The notes: generated by a model from the letters alone, not told the origin. A stretch of DNA of 64,000 bases from Bacillus sp. S3 (GCF_005154805.1 NZ_CP039727.1:2539501-2603500); one strand, 5' to 3'. Shown: positions 1-8,477, numbered from the stretch's first letter. A program made the numbers and translations.

Positions 1-1
1 A

Positions 2-499
2 CAAGTATTCGGGACGGGCATCATGGTTCCCGGTTATGGTTTTATGTTAAATAATGAATTAACCGATTTTGATGCCATTCCAGGAGGTGCAAATGAAGTA
101 CAGCCCAATAAACGTCCATTAAGCAGTATGACGCCAACCATAGTATTCAAGGACGGGAAACCGGTTTTAACCGTTGGATCCCCTGGCGGAACCACCATTA
201 TTACATCTGTGCTGCAGACCATTCTGTATGCTATTGAGTATGATATGGAACTGAAGCAAGCTGTAGAGGAACCAAGAATATATACGAACAACCTCAACTC
301 CTATCGGTACGAAGCTGGCATTCCAACAGAGGTCCTCAACCAGCTAAACAGCATGGGCCATCAATTTGGAGCTGAACCTACAACAATTGGAAACGTCCAA
401 AGCATCTTAATCGACTATCAAAACAACACCTTCAAAGGAGTAGCTGACTCCAGCCGCAACGGAGCCGCAATCGGCATCAATCTAAAAGGTAAAAAGTAA
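2..499 (+). CDS. ggt: Gamma-glutamyltransferase, C-terminal part (5' end outside window)
   Basis: The reading frame is open from base 2, so the gene starts before the window and about 165 C-terminal residues are visible. They match the small-subunit region of gamma-glutamyltranspeptidases: GTGIMVPGYGFMLNNELTDF near the beginning, a SSMTPTIV stretch, and the substrate-binding glycine motif GSPGG. The family cleaves the gamma-glutamyl bond of glutathione and related compounds after autoprocessing at a threonine, which lies upstream of the visible part. The ATG at base 23 is internal and not a start. In Bacillus the enzyme is usually secreted. Family call is firm; the substrate cannot be judged from this fragment. 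Confidence 0.9.
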   Translation, partial: QVFGTGIMVPGYGFMLNNELTDFDAIPGGANEVQPNKRPLSSMTPTIVFKDGKPVLTVGSPGGTTIITSVLQTILYAIEYDMELKQAVEEPRIYTNNLNSYRYEAGIPTEVLNQLNSMGHQFGAEPTTIGNVQSILIDYQNNTFKGVADSSRNGAAIGINLKGKK

Positions 500-787
500 C
501 CATGGGGACCATTCTCTGAAACAGGGGATGGTTCTTGTGTATATTGTTTATACCAATCTACAAATTAAGCCAAAAAAGGAAAAATTTGGTGACGCCTGGA
601 GTTGGGTCAGCAGGACTATGACGAAAGAACTGTTTTGTTCAAAAGTTTCGATTTTCGAAATAAAAGGACAAAATAAGTCTGTTTTTGTCAAAAATAGAAA
701 GGTCTCGCCAAGAGGAATCGACATCTTATCTATCAACAACCTAATAGAATGGTAGTTGTATTGCAAAATAATAGAGGAGTGATGAAA

Positions 788-1990
788 GTGAAGAAGAAGA
801 AGTTTATAACAGGACTGGGGATTGTGGCACTTTGTGCAAGCCTTGCGACACCGGTGCTGGCTACCAACTCTCCCAATGGCAATCTTACAAATCCTAACCA
901 AGAGTATTCAATCAAAGGCTTTACCGATTATGCGGAAATGGTCAAGCAACTGAAGCAAATTGAAAATAACAGCCAGGGCCGGGTTGCTTTGAAGGTGGTT
1001 GGCCAATCCAATAGCGGAAGAGATATTTACCAAGCCCGGGTTGGGAATGGCAAAAAAGTCGTCCTCATTGAAAGTGAGATTCACGGAAATGAAAAAACAG
1101 GGACAGAGGCCATCCTGAACTTGCTTCAGTTTGTCGGTTCCAGCAATTCTCCGGAGGCCAAAAAAATTCGTGATGAAATGACAATCGTTGCACTGCCAAA
1201 AATGAATCCCGATGCATCGGAATTGGATCGCCGCGGAAATTCTATGACTTGGGACGAAGTTGTCGTCAAGTTCCCGCAGCTTGCAGGGACAAGTACGGCA
1301 TGGAATTATTATACAGGCGTTATGCAACAAAGAGATTATACCCAGAATCCAGGGTTTGATGTAAACCGCGACTTTAATCCTGACTTAAATTACGTTCCAA
1401 AGGCTGCGGATTTTCCTGGAAATTCAGCTGGTTCTGGCTGGTACATAACACCGGAGTCGCAAACGGTCCGGGATGTTTATAAGGGCTTACAAAGAGAATT
1501 TGGAAAAGTCGATGTGTTTATTGATCTACATCATCAGGGCCAATACTATGTAGAGGGTACCGATAATCTTGTAACAATGTCCATTTCCGCCATGTTTGTC
1601 TCCGACCCGAGATTGTCAGGGTCGAAATTTGCCAAGTATGCTAAAAACTATAACTTGGAATTCTCGAAGCAAATCAATATGGCCGCATATAATGCGCTGC
1701 AATCCATTGGTGAAAGTTCACCATTCAACAACATCACGCTGTATGACCAAAACATCAATCTGCCTGGAACGGCTCTAGGAAGCTTCGCCTTAAATGGAAG
1801 CGGCACCATTCTCTTTGAGGTAAGAGGCCAATCGCACACTCTGGGGCAAAAGAAACGAGGACAACTCGTCAAGACAGTCGAAACCGGACTGTACGGCATT
1901 CTTAATGGCATCGCTGACGGATCTGTTTATCAGCTCAATCCGGCCGACTACGACAAAATCCCAAAAACCTCTTCCAGACCGTCACTCTAA
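788..1990 (+). CDS. Secreted M14-family zinc carboxypeptidase
   Basis: A 400-residue protein with an N-terminal Lys-rich signal peptide and a likely cleavage after PVLA (about residue 25). The M14 zinc triad is visible: H99 and E102 in IHGNE, and H248 in DLHHQG; the catalytic base is E344 in ILFEVRG. Arg residues in DVNRDF and ELDRRG fit substrate-carboxylate binding. It should trim C-terminal residues from peptides outside the cell. GTG 788 is preferred over ATG 782 because the AGAGGAG ribosome site (773-779) lies 8 nt before GTG but only 2 nt before ATG. It is transcribed alone; a hairpin terminator follows at 2136. The 290 bases before it hold no convincing gene. Confidence 0.88.
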   Translation: MKKKKFITGLGIVALCASLATPVLATNSPNGNLTNPNQEYSIKGFTDYAEMVKQLKQIENNSQGRVALKVVGQSNSGRDIYQARVGNGKKVVLIESEIHGNEKTGTEAILNLLQFVGSSNSPEAKKIRDEMTIVALPKMNPDASELDRRGNSMTWDEVVVKFPQLAGTSTAWNYYTGVMQQRDYTQNPGFDVNRDFNPDLNYVPKAADFPGNSAGSGWYITPESQTVRDVYKGLQREFGKVDVFIDLHHQGQYYVEGTDNLVTMSISAMFVSDPRLSGSKFAKYAKNYNLEFSKQINMAAYNALQSIGESSPFNNITLYDQNINLPGTALGSFALNGSGTILFEVRGQSHTLGQKKRGQLVKTVETGLYGILNGIADGSVYQLNPADYDKIPKTSSRPSL

Positions 1991-2135
1991 GATGCTGCAG
2001 GTTGTGTCTTTAACATAAATGAACAAAGAGAGAAGCAACAGATGCCAAATTTATAGTAATACCTATACCTAAACGCAATTGAGCCATGTTATTACTGGTT
2101 TTAGGTTTTGGTATATTTGCGAAATCTTATTAATT

Positions 2136-2172
2136 AAAAGGCGTGGTTTAAAGTATAAACCTCGCCTTTTAC
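2136..2172 (+). terminator. Hairpin terminator after the M14 carboxypeptidase
   Basis: Arms AAAAGGCGTGGTTTA and TAAACCTCGCCTTTT form a near-perfect stem flanked by A and T runs, about 150 nt after the carboxypeptidase stop. The remaining sequence up to 2230 shows nothing convincing; a 64-codon open frame there looks like chance. Confidence 0.7.
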
Positions 2173-2261
2173 AATGTTTTTACTACTACTATTTCCATTA
2201 CATTTTTACTCAACATAACGATTCAAAACAACTTGATATATTATCAAAAAGCTGCGTAAAA

Positions 2262-2281
2262 CCCCTAGTTTAGATATGGGG
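2262..2281 (+). repeat. Left-end subterminal hairpin of the TnpB element
   Basis: CCCCTA and TATGGGG pair around a 7-nt loop, with one bulged T. The layout matches the right-end hairpin at 3969-3989, and both are followed by GGGGATA. It is the expected binding site for a Y1 transposase supplied in trans. Confidence 0.7.
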
Positions 2282-2409
2282 ATATAAGCTGTATTTTTGT
2301 TTTTTATTTACGTTAGAATCAAGTGATTTCGCTATACATTTTAGTATAATCTCTGATATAATTAATACATACGGAACGTATGTTCCTCTTAGATAAGGAG
2401 GTGAAGGCT

Positions 2410-3903
2410 ATGTATTGTTCTTATAAAGTACAAATCCATCCTGAACATGATTTATTCAATTACTGTGATTCGCTGTGTTTTAAAGCTAAAAATTTGTATA
2501 ACATCACCAATTACTATATTCGTCAGATTTACACATCATTAAAAAAAGAAATAAGAAATGAAAATCAACTTCATGTGTTAATGGATATTGAAACCTATTT
2601 GCCCCAAATGAATGAAATTCGCCTTAAAAGCTTTGCAAAGGCAAAAGCAAAACCTAAGAAAGCAGACAAAAACGGCAAAATAAATGAACCAAAATTGAAA
2701 CTTTTCGAAATGCCAACCCAAGAGAAATCATTCATGGGATATTTCTTTTTGGAAGCACTATTTAAGGTAATGAAACAAATTGATTATACCTCAATGCCCT
2801 CACAGTCCAATCAACAAACGATGAAGAAAGTATATGATGATTGGAAAAGCTATTTTGAAGCCTCTAAGAAGTATAAAATCCATCCTGAAGGCTTTTCCGG
2901 TAAACCGAAAATTCCAAAATATAAACCAAAGAACGGTCGCACAACTTGCTATTTAACGAATCAAATTACTGAAATAAAAGAGGGTATATTGAAATTACCA
3001 GGTACTTCTCTTTCATTAACCTTGGGAAAAATCGCTCATTTTGAAGGGAATTTACAACAGATTCGGATTGTACCGTCTTATGGTCGCTATGTAATAGAGA
3101 TTATTATTAAAGATGAATCAGAAAAGGAAATCAAACGAACGGATAAACAAAAAAATAAATTTGTATTCACTCCAAGTCGGGTAATGGGTATTGATCTAGG
3201 TGTCGATAACCTAGCAACTATCGTCGATAACACGGGGCTAAGGCCTCTGCTTATCAAGGGCACAGGGTTAAAATCGACCAATCAATATTATAACAAATTA
3301 AGAGCTAAATACATGTGCATTATAAGAAATGGGAAAGGACCCAAAGAAGGGATATTTACCACGGATCGGTTGATTTCCTTGGATCGAAAAAGGAATAATC
3401 GCATCATGGACTTTTTACATAAAGCCAGCGCGAAAGTGGTGGAGATTGCCTTAGAAAGAACCATTGATACCATCATCATAGGAAGAAATATCGGTTGGAA
3501 ATTGGAGGTCGAAATGAAAAAATCTAATAAGCAAACCTTCATCCAAATTCCGCATGCCACGTTCATTGAAATGATTCGCTACAAGGCTGAACGTCAAGGT
3601 ATTCAGGTCATTGACCGTGAAGAGAGCTATACGAGCAAGTCTAGTTTTTTGGACAATGATCCGATTCCAACCTTTGGAGATGGTACCGATACTGAGTTTA
3701 GTGGGTATCGGTGCAGTAGAGCTTTTTACAAGATAAAAGGCTCGAAAGTGATCATTCATGCCGATGTAAATGGCGCCTTTAATATTGTTCGAAAATATGT
3801 AAAGGATGCCTTTAAAGGACTAGAGAGAAAACAGTTCCTTCAAGCCCCAAAGAAAATCAACATAATGGAGAAAAAACATGCAAAGCTGAAGGCAGCGGCC
3901 TGA
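2410..3903 (+). CDS. tnpB: TnpB, IS1341-type RNA-guided nuclease family, variant active site
   Basis: A 497-residue OrfB/TnpB protein. RuvC-I Asp is D262 in MGIDLGVDN and RuvC-III Asp is D452 in HADVNG. The usual RuvC-II glutamate motif is not seen; the equivalent segment reads IIIGRNIGWK (about 355-364). A conserved EE pair at 404-405 in REESYTSKSSF could supply the acid. The paired CxxC cysteines of the usual zinc ribbon are absent. TnpB proteins are RNA-guided DNA nucleases that help the element persist; whether this variant cuts is open. The start is ATG 2410, with AAGGAGGTG at 2395-2403, 6 nt upstream. There is no tnpA neighbour. Confidence 0.88.
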   Translation: MYCSYKVQIHPEHDLFNYCDSLCFKAKNLYNITNYYIRQIYTSLKKEIRNENQLHVLMDIETYLPQMNEIRLKSFAKAKAKPKKADKNGKINEPKLKLFEMPTQEKSFMGYFFLEALFKVMKQIDYTSMPSQSNQQTMKKVYDDWKSYFEASKKYKIHPEGFSGKPKIPKYKPKNGRTTCYLTNQITEIKEGILKLPGTSLSLTLGKIAHFEGNLQQIRIVPSYGRYVIEIIIKDESEKEIKRTDKQKNKFVFTPSRVMGIDLGVDNLATIVDNTGLRPLLIKGTGLKSTNQYYNKLRAKYMCIIRNGKGPKEGIFTTDRLISLDRKRNNRIMDFLHKASAKVVEIALERTIDTIIIGRNIGWKLEVEMKKSNKQTFIQIPHATFIEMIRYKAERQGIQVIDREESYTSKSSFLDNDPIPTFGDGTDTEFSGYRCSRAFYKIKGSKVIIHADVNGAFNIVRKYVKDAFKGLERKQFLQAPKKINIMEKKHAKLKAAA

Positions 3904-3995
3904 TGTACTAGCGGGACTTGTGGTAGCCCACGTAAAGACAATGGGCTGTAAAGCCTATTCTTTCGAAACCCCTAACTTTAGTTATGGGGATACTC
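3904..3995 (+). ncRNA. Candidate omega (reRNA) region at the right end of the TnpB element
   Basis: TnpB guide RNAs are made from the 3' part of tnpB and the element's right end. Here the 3' flank contains a 6-bp hairpin (AGCCCA 3925-3930 with TGGGCT 3942-3947) followed by the conserved foldback at 3969-3989. A guide would be the roughly 16-20 bases following the right end, near 3995-4015. The identity rests on position and folding, not on sequence homology, and the exact 5' and 3' ends are not known. Confidence 0.45.
3969..3989 (+). repeat. Right-end subterminal hairpin of the TnpB element
   Basis: CCCCTAAC pairs with GTTATGGGG around TTTA, with one bulged T. It is the partner of the left-end hairpin at 2262-2281. 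Confidence 0.7.
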
Positions 3996-4111
3996 ATTTA
4001 ATGTCCTTTTCCTCCACACAAAAAGACTCCCACCACATGAAAAAGGAGAATGAATTCATTATGGAATCATCCCCTCAAATAGTTTGAAGATGCTTATACT
4101 TTTATTACTCA

Positions 4112-4504
4112 TCAATGACTCGCTAAACGTTTTTCAAAATCCGCCTTAAACAACAGAATAGCTTCAATATTTACAGCAAAATCATGGTCACTGATATTAA
4201 AATTAGTTATAAACTCGTCAGATCTCTCACGAACCATAATTGTCGGACGGATATTGTCTCCAATAGCGTCCTTAGTTACAGCACTTCCATAGAAATACCA
4301 GTTAGTTTGAGTAGGCGCATTTGCTGCATTCTTAGATAAGTCATTTTTTATTAATTCGCATAATTGATCCATAAAATCTTCATTAAGCTTAATGGTTTTT
4401 CCATGGTGACCATCAACAGTTATATCAGCATATCCATACCAAATATTCCTGCTTGTAAGCTTTCCGTCTTTTGAAGTGTATGTTTCATCAAATAAAATCT
4501 TCAT
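4112..4504 (-). CDS. Hypothetical protein, 130 residues
   Basis: The protein begins MKILFDETY and has no signal peptide or membrane segment; it is acidic with mixed charge. I do not recognise a family. The start at 4504 is chosen because GGAGGG lies 7 nt before this ATG, whereas the longer frame (to 4537) would bury that site in coding sequence. It sits between two insertion sequences, alone on the minus strand. About 50 nt upstream a 28-codon frame (4534-4620) with its own AGGAGG could be a leader peptide, but nothing in its composition supports this. Confidence 0.6.
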   Translation of the reverse strand: MKILFDETYTSKDGKLTSRNIWYGYADITVDGHHGKTIKLNEDFMDQLCELIKNDLSKNAANAPTQTNWYFYGSAVTKDAIGDNIRPTIMVRERSDEFITNFNISDHDFAVNIEAILLFKADFEKRLASH

Positions 4505-4765
4505 TTCATACCCTCCGTTAGTATAAAATTTCCTCACACTATTTTACACCAATTAGAAAATGTAAAATAGCTTGCTGTTAGTCTCACTATACTTGTAAGA
4601 GTTAGGTAAACTAACTTCATGGTAGGGTTCCTCCTAAAGTTGTGAGTTAGAGTGGTGTCTATACTCATATCTTACTGAGGGGCTTTATTTTTTTCAAACC
4701 TGATATTTAACGATCTACTGGAATGCTATCGTATCTGACGTAATCTGCTTTAGGAGACAAGGTGG

Positions 4766-5341
4766 TCATCTCACCGTCTGGTAAACGAGGGCTATGGCTC
4801 CAGAATCAAATGTCTTGTTTTCGATAAGTTTAAGATTGATCTTCTCCTTGTGGCCTTGGAATAACGGCAACCCGCTGCCGATCAGGACGGGTGAAACCGT
4901 AATTTTATACTCATCTATTAAATTAAGCTGCATAAGGTAGTGTGCTAACCTAGGACTGCCGAGGATGACCATATCCTTGCCTGGCTGCTGTTTGAGGTTC
5001 TTGATCTCTTCCTCGACATCTTCTTTTACCAGTCTGGAATTGTTCCATTCGACTTTCTCCAACGTCGTGGAAAAAACGATTTTGGCTGTCTTTTCGATCC
5101 ACTCGGCATGATTCCGTTCATACTGCGAAGCTGAGGGGTTCGAAGGCACAGATGTCCAGTAACTGTGCATCATCTGATAAGTTCCACGTCCCCATATGAC
5201 AGTGTCGGCAGTACTCAGAATTTCTTTCGCGTGTTTCTCCAAGTCAGCATCGTAGGAAACCCAGCCGATGTCCATTTCACCGTTAGGACCTTCTACAAAA
5301 CCGTCAAGCGATGCGTGCAGAAATAGAACGAGTTTTCTCAT
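4766..5341 (-). CDS. Dihydrofolate reductase-like (RibD C-terminal domain) protein
   Basis: A 191-residue protein starting MRKLVLFLHASLDGFVEGPN, the typical opening of the YwjB/YyaP group of RibD_C proteins. WGRGTYQMM and VILGSPRLAHYLMQ correspond to NADPH-binding segments of the DHFR fold, and the C-terminal VSPVLIGSGLPLF is typical of the family. Members are NADPH-dependent reductases of unknown substrate; few are biochemically defined. The start at 5341 is supported by AAAGGAGA 7 nt upstream; earlier in-frame starts lack a site. It is monocistronic, with the IS256 element just upstream on the opposite strand. Confidence 0.85.
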   Translation of the reverse strand: MRKLVLFLHASLDGFVEGPNGEMDIGWVSYDADLEKHAKEILSTADTVIWGRGTYQMMHSYWTSVPSNPSASQYERNHAEWIEKTAKIVFSTTLEKVEWNNSRLVKEDVEEEIKNLKQQPGKDMVILGSPRLAHYLMQLNLIDEYKITVSPVLIGSGLPLFQGHKEKINLKLIENKTFDSGAIALVYQTVR

Positions 5342-5565
5342 TTTTAGTTCTCCTTTGTTCATGAGGGATATTTTTTTATACTTCTTTACCTCCAATGTCA
5401 GTATAACCAATTTTTTATAAATTTGGGTAAAAAATTCTATAAGTTACACTTATAGTTTCTCTTTCACTTTCCTCTTTTGTGTTTTTAATCCAAGTATCAA
5501 AGGAAGGTTTGACAGGATAAAATATCCATTAGTCAGTTTCCTTTAACTTCCAGAGAACGTCTAAA

Positions 5566-5582
5566 ATTTTGTGTAAATGGTT
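5566..5582 (+). repeat. IS256 element, left terminal inverted repeat
   Basis: ATTTTGTGTAAATGGTT; its exact reverse complement occurs at 7021-7037. It lies 30 nt before the transposase start. Confidence 0.85.
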
Positions 5583-5611
5583 ATACTTGCCAACTAAGGA
5601 GATGATCATTT

Positions 5612-6817
5612 ATGCAAAATTTTGGGGATATGACGATTAAGGAATTGGCTAGCCAATGTGAAACCGTGGATGATATTCAAGCCATGATTAAGGGCCTCTT
5701 TAAGGAAACTCTACAACAGGTTTTTGAAGCTGAAATCGAGAATCACCTCGGATATGCAAAAAATGACGTAAGAGGGAATAACTCGGGAAATAGTCGCAAC
5801 GGGTTTAAATCGAAGACGATTAAATCCAAGTTTGGTGAGACTAAATTAAGCATCCCAAGGGATCGTAATGGAACATATGAACCTCAAATTATTAAAAATT
5901 ACGAAACCTCAATCAATGGTTTAGAGGATCAAATTATTGCTCTTTATTCCAAAGGAGTGTCAACGAGGGACATCGAAGCACATATGAAGGATATTTACGG
6001 TATTGACGTTTCACCAAGCTTGGTGAGTAAGGTGACTGATAAAGTTTTACCCATGGTTGTTGAATGGCAGACCCGTCTACTAGACCCTGTTTATCCGATT
6101 GTGTTTTTAGATGCCATCCATTTCAAGGTGAAACATGAAAATAGGATCATCAGTAAAGCTGCTTACACGGTATTAGGCATCAATTCGGAAGGTGTTAAGG
6201 ACATTCTTGGCATTTGGATTGGCGAAAACGAGAGTGCAAGTTTTTGGTTGAATGTGTGCCAGGAGTTAAAAAGTCGTGGTGTCCAGGACATCTTAATTGC
6301 CTGTAAGGACGGGCTTTCTGGCTTCTCTGAGGCAATCAACGCGGCCTATCCAAAGACCACTATTCAGTCGTGTGTTATTCATGAATTACGTAATAATGTT
6401 AAGTATGTTCCAAATAAAGACCGTAAGGCCGTTATGGATGATTTAAAGAAAGTCTATAAGGCTGTTACTCTTGAAAAGGCTGAAATTGCCTTTGACGAAT
6501 TTAAGGGGACATGGGGCAAAAAATACCCTGCTGTTGTGAAATCTTGGGAGGCTAATTGGCTCGAACTTACTGCCTTCTTCTCGTACCCTGTAGAGATTAG
6601 GAAACTAATCTATACCACGAACACGATAGAAGCCTTCCATAGACAATTGAGAAAAGTCACGAAAACCAAGACCGCTTATCCTACCGACAATGCACTCAAA
6701 AAGATTGTATATCTGGCTACAGTGGGTGTTACGGATAAATGGACTAATCCTATTCCGGGTTGGATAGAATGTAGACAACAGTTTGAGATTATGTTTGAAG
6801 GGCGGCTTGGGAAGTAA
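5612..6817 (+). CDS. IS256-family (mutator-type) DDE transposase
   Basis: A 401-residue transposase of normal length for the family. The catalytic triad can be placed at D167 (FLDAIH), D233 (CKDGLSGF) and E340 (TTNTIEAFHRQLRK, the family signature). The Mutator-type N-terminus with LGYAKND and GNSRNGFKSKTIKSKFG is intact. It moves the surrounding element by a copy-paste-like circle mechanism known for IS256. The start ATG 5612 follows AAGGAGATGATC. No frameshift or stop is seen, so it may still be active. Confidence 0.95.
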   Translation: MQNFGDMTIKELASQCETVDDIQAMIKGLFKETLQQVFEAEIENHLGYAKNDVRGNNSGNSRNGFKSKTIKSKFGETKLSIPRDRNGTYEPQIIKNYETSINGLEDQIIALYSKGVSTRDIEAHMKDIYGIDVSPSLVSKVTDKVLPMVVEWQTRLLDPVYPIVFLDAIHFKVKHENRIISKAAYTVLGINSEGVKDILGIWIGENESASFWLNVCQELKSRGVQDILIACKDGLSGFSEAINAAYPKTTIQSCVIHELRNNVKYVPNKDRKAVMDDLKKVYKAVTLEKAEIAFDEFKGTWGKKYPAVVKSWEANWLELTAFFSYPVEIRKLIYTTNTIEAFHRQLRKVTKTKTAYPTDNALKKIVYLATVGVTDKWTNPIPGWIECRQQFEIMFEGRLGK

Positions 6818-7020
6818 TTCTGTAAGTTACCCTTTATAGAGTTAGGGCTACGCCCTAAGGGTTTATCGCTTTTGTTCTCCCAAAAGGAAAAAGAGAGGAA
6901 AATTCCCCTCTCCTTTTGTACAGAACCCTATTAGGTGCTCGGGTTGCTCCCCAGCATTGCCCTATCCCCCTAGTAGGTAAGAACATTGTAATGTCAGTAT
7001 AGTCTAAAATAAGGTAATTC
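6818..7020. other. Non-coding right part of the IS256 element
   Basis: No gene is visible. The stretch contains a short hairpin (TTAGGGC-tac-GCCCTAA near 6840-6859) and further G/C-rich stem-forming sequence that could stop transcription leaving the transposase. From the inverted repeat end to 7217 I see nothing else. Confidence 0.5.
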
Positions 7021-7037
7021 AACCATTTACACAAAAT
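7021..7037 (-). repeat. IS256 element, right terminal inverted repeat
   Basis: AACCATTTACACAAAAT, the exact reverse complement of 5566-5582. Confidence 0.85.
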
Positions 7038-7217
7038 AATTTACATTCCCAACTTCCACTATTAAGGAATTAACTTTTGAAAAGAAAAGTTGATGATATC
7101 GGATATAAACGCTTTAAAACAGGTATATTAAGTCAAGGTTAATCTAGAATTTGGACAAAACAGTCGGAATTGATCATTTCATTACTAAAAAAGCTTTTTT
7201 AAAGGAGATGGCTATAT

Positions 7218-7376
7218 ATGAAAAATAAGAACAGAAATAGAAATACTGAGCCTTCAATCGCTCCAGGAATGGATGACAGCGAAGAGCTGGAGCAAGCTGC
7301 CACAAAGGATGAAATAGATAAGGGCGAATATACGGAAGTGACTACACTTTCTTTTGACGAAGTAGACCCAAGTTGA
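7218..7376 (+). CDS. Small acidic hypothetical protein, 52 residues
   Basis: A short frame starting MKNKNRNRNTEPS and continuing with an acidic middle (MDDSEELEQAATKDEIDK) ending in DEVDPS. AAAGGAG at 7201-7207 lies 10 nt before the ATG. The basic head, acidic body and lack of hydrophobic segments resemble the many small sporulation or stress proteins of Bacillus, but I do not recognise a specific family. It stands alone between the IS256 end and another small gene. Confidence 0.55.
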   Translation: MKNKNRNRNTEPSIAPGMDDSEELEQAATKDEIDKGEYTEVTTLSFDEVDPS

Positions 7377-7527
7377 GAACGATTGCCGGTTTTAAAGCCC
7401 AGTCAAGCTAAGATGGATTAGCGATGAGACTGACAAACAAAAGGGAAGACAACTCTTTCAAAAAAATGGCACAATGAACACAACTTGTGAGATTGTATAA
7501 GTTTAATCGTCTAAAGTGGAATAGTGA

Positions 7528-7695
7528 ATGACTGGGCAAAATCAATCTGCTAATGATCAGGAGCGTAACAAAAGAAAGCAGGGTGTTGAAGCAGCAGAGA
7601 ATACGACAAAAAGTGCCATTGATGCTGTTGAAGATGCTGGAAAAGCAGTAGTGGACCGTATTTCCAACGCAGTTAAAGATGTTACAGCAAGATGA
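7528..7695 (+). CDS. Small amphipathic-helix hypothetical protein, 55 residues
   Basis: The frame starts MTGQNQSANDQERNKR and its C-terminal half (EAAENTTKSAIDAVEDAGKAVVDRISNAVKD) is a regular Ala/Val heptad-like amphipathic helix, typical of small YtxH/apolipoprotein-like or stress peptides. The ribosome site is weak, which lowers confidence. The function is unknown. The antisense open frame over the same bases is a shadow. Confidence 0.5.
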   Translation: MTGQNQSANDQERNKRKQGVEAAENTTKSAIDAVEDAGKAVVDRISNAVKDVTAR

Positions 7696-7877
7696 TTGTT
7701 ATTAGTCAATGAAGTAATCATTGAGCAAAGAAAAACCAAGAAAAAGTATGAAATAAGACCGTTAAGAGTTAATGGTTTTATTTTAGATTCATCCGTTTAT
7801 TAAACTGCCAATATATTTCCAGCCTATTTGAATCCCTAAAAATCCACATACCACCAAATAGGTTTTTTCAGAAAAAA

Positions 7878-7901
7878 GCCCTTGCTTAAGAGGGCATTTT
7901 T
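7878..7901 (+). terminator. Hairpin terminator
   Basis: GCCCTT-gctt-AAGAGGGC flanked by A and T runs; it serves converging transcripts from both sides. Confidence 0.6.
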
Positions 7902-7931
7902 AATCTTTGAACTCCCGTATGGCCCAGCTTT

Positions 7932-8249
7932 TTAAAAAGTCCAGACGACCCCGTTTTCAATATACTTTGTGTATTTAAAGCCTGTCTGGTTGACCAAATA
8001 ATCAAATAGCTTCTTTGCTGTGCTTTTGATCATTATTCTCAGACCTAAACTGTCAAACACACGTGCATAGCAGCGGATAATCAGCGTATCATTTTCTGCA
8101 AACAGATGATAATAGACAATTTCTTTCTGCCTTTTTGCAAAACATTTGATAAATAGATAGTCATCTGTTGGCACGATCGCTTTTATCAAAAATTCCTTTT
8201 CAACTATTCGTTTAAACAAAAATAGAAAATTAAGAAAATAGGAATTCAA
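7932..8249 (-). CDS. Hypothetical protein, about 105 residues
   Basis: The frame has plausible coding composition (FIKCFAKRQKEIVYYHLFAEND, LGLRIMIKSTAKKLFDYLV) but matches no family I know. The start is uncertain: the furthest start is a TTG at 8249 and no clear ribosome site precedes it, so the true start may be internal. It ends at a hairpin (7878-7901) suitable for termination. It lies just before the first type I toxin unit on the opposite strand. Confidence 0.45.
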   Translation of the reverse strand: MNSYFLNFLFLFKRIVEKEFLIKAIVPTDDYLFIKCFAKRQKEIVYYHLFAENDTLIIRCYARVFDSLGLRIMIKSTAKKLFDYLVNQTGFKYTKYIENGVVWTF

Positions 8250-8314
8250 AAATTTTAAGGGTAATTCCCCACTGGATATAATTGCGAATGTATGTTCTTG
8301 TTTTGAAGAAGGTA

Positions 8315-8323
8315 TGATATACT
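8315..8323 (+). promoter_or_regulatory. Extended -10 promoter of toxin copy A
   Basis: TGATATACT (TGN plus -10 TATACT at 8318-8323) lies about 70 nt before the toxin ATG. The same nonamer is found at the same place in copy B (50251-50259), within well-conserved flanks. Confidence 0.6.
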
Positions 8324-8393
8324 AGTAGTACAATAGAATAGGATTTCTCAAGGGTGGTCGGTACACTCCCAAATCGAAGGGGGGTGATGCCGA

Positions 8394-8477
8394 ATGACAG
8401 TTTTTGAAGCGTTGATGTTTGCGATTGGCTTTGCTAGTCTAATCGTAGCTATTCTGTCATTTAAATCAAAAAAATAA
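8394..8477 (+). CDS. Holin-like type I toxin, copy A (27 residues)
   Basis: A 27-residue peptide, MTVFEALMFAIGFASLIVAI followed by LSFKSKK: one transmembrane helix and a basic tail. It fits the putative holin-like toxin group of Bacillus type I systems (relatives of TxpA/BsrG-like peptides), which insert into the membrane and are held off by an antisense RNA. A GGGGGGTGATG region precedes the ATG. Its frame overlaps the 3' end of the antisense RNA candidate at 8467-8604. A second copy with only three residue changes in the helix lies at 50329-50412. Too short for standard gene callers. Confidence 0.75.
   Translation: MTVFEALMFAIGFASLIVAILSFKSKK

Larger units (their letters stand above)
2238..3995 (+). 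mobile_element. TnpB-only IS200/IS605-type (IS1341-like) element
   Basis: A tnpB gene lies between two matching subterminal hairpins: CCCC-TA-loop-TA-T-GGGG at 2262-2281 and CCCC-TAAC-loop-GTTA-T-GGGG at 3969-3989. The single unpaired T below the GGGG arm is found in both, as in the foldback ends recognised by Y1 transposases of the IS200/IS605 group. No tnpA is present, so the element depends on a transposase elsewhere or is immobile. Outer limits are estimates. TTGAT at 2233-2237, just outside the left end, could be the target/TAM pentanucleotide (known for ISDra2), but I cannot prove the junction. Confidence 0.75.
5566..7037 (+). mobile_element. IS256-family insertion sequence, apparently complete
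   Basis: An intact IS256-type transposase gene is bracketed by perfect 17-bp terminal inverted repeats (5566-5582 and 7021-7037). Total length of about 1.47 kb is usual for the family. No matching 8-9 bp target duplication is visible directly outside the repeats, so the true tips may be a few bases away or the flanks have drifted. Nothing else is coded inside. Confidence 0.85.

Noticed and set aside
528..755. Open frame of 75 codons and antisense frames before the carboxypeptidase
   Set aside because: No ribosome site, random-looking composition, and overlapping open frames on both strands; I see no gene between 500 and 787.
2079..2273. Open frame of 64 codons
   Set aside because: No ribosome site; it runs through the terminator at 2136-2172 and into the left end of the TnpB element.
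4534..4620. 28-codon minus-strand frame with AGGAGG in front
   Set aside because: The ribosome site is good but the peptide shows no pattern and contains a chance palindrome; mentioned only as a possible leader.
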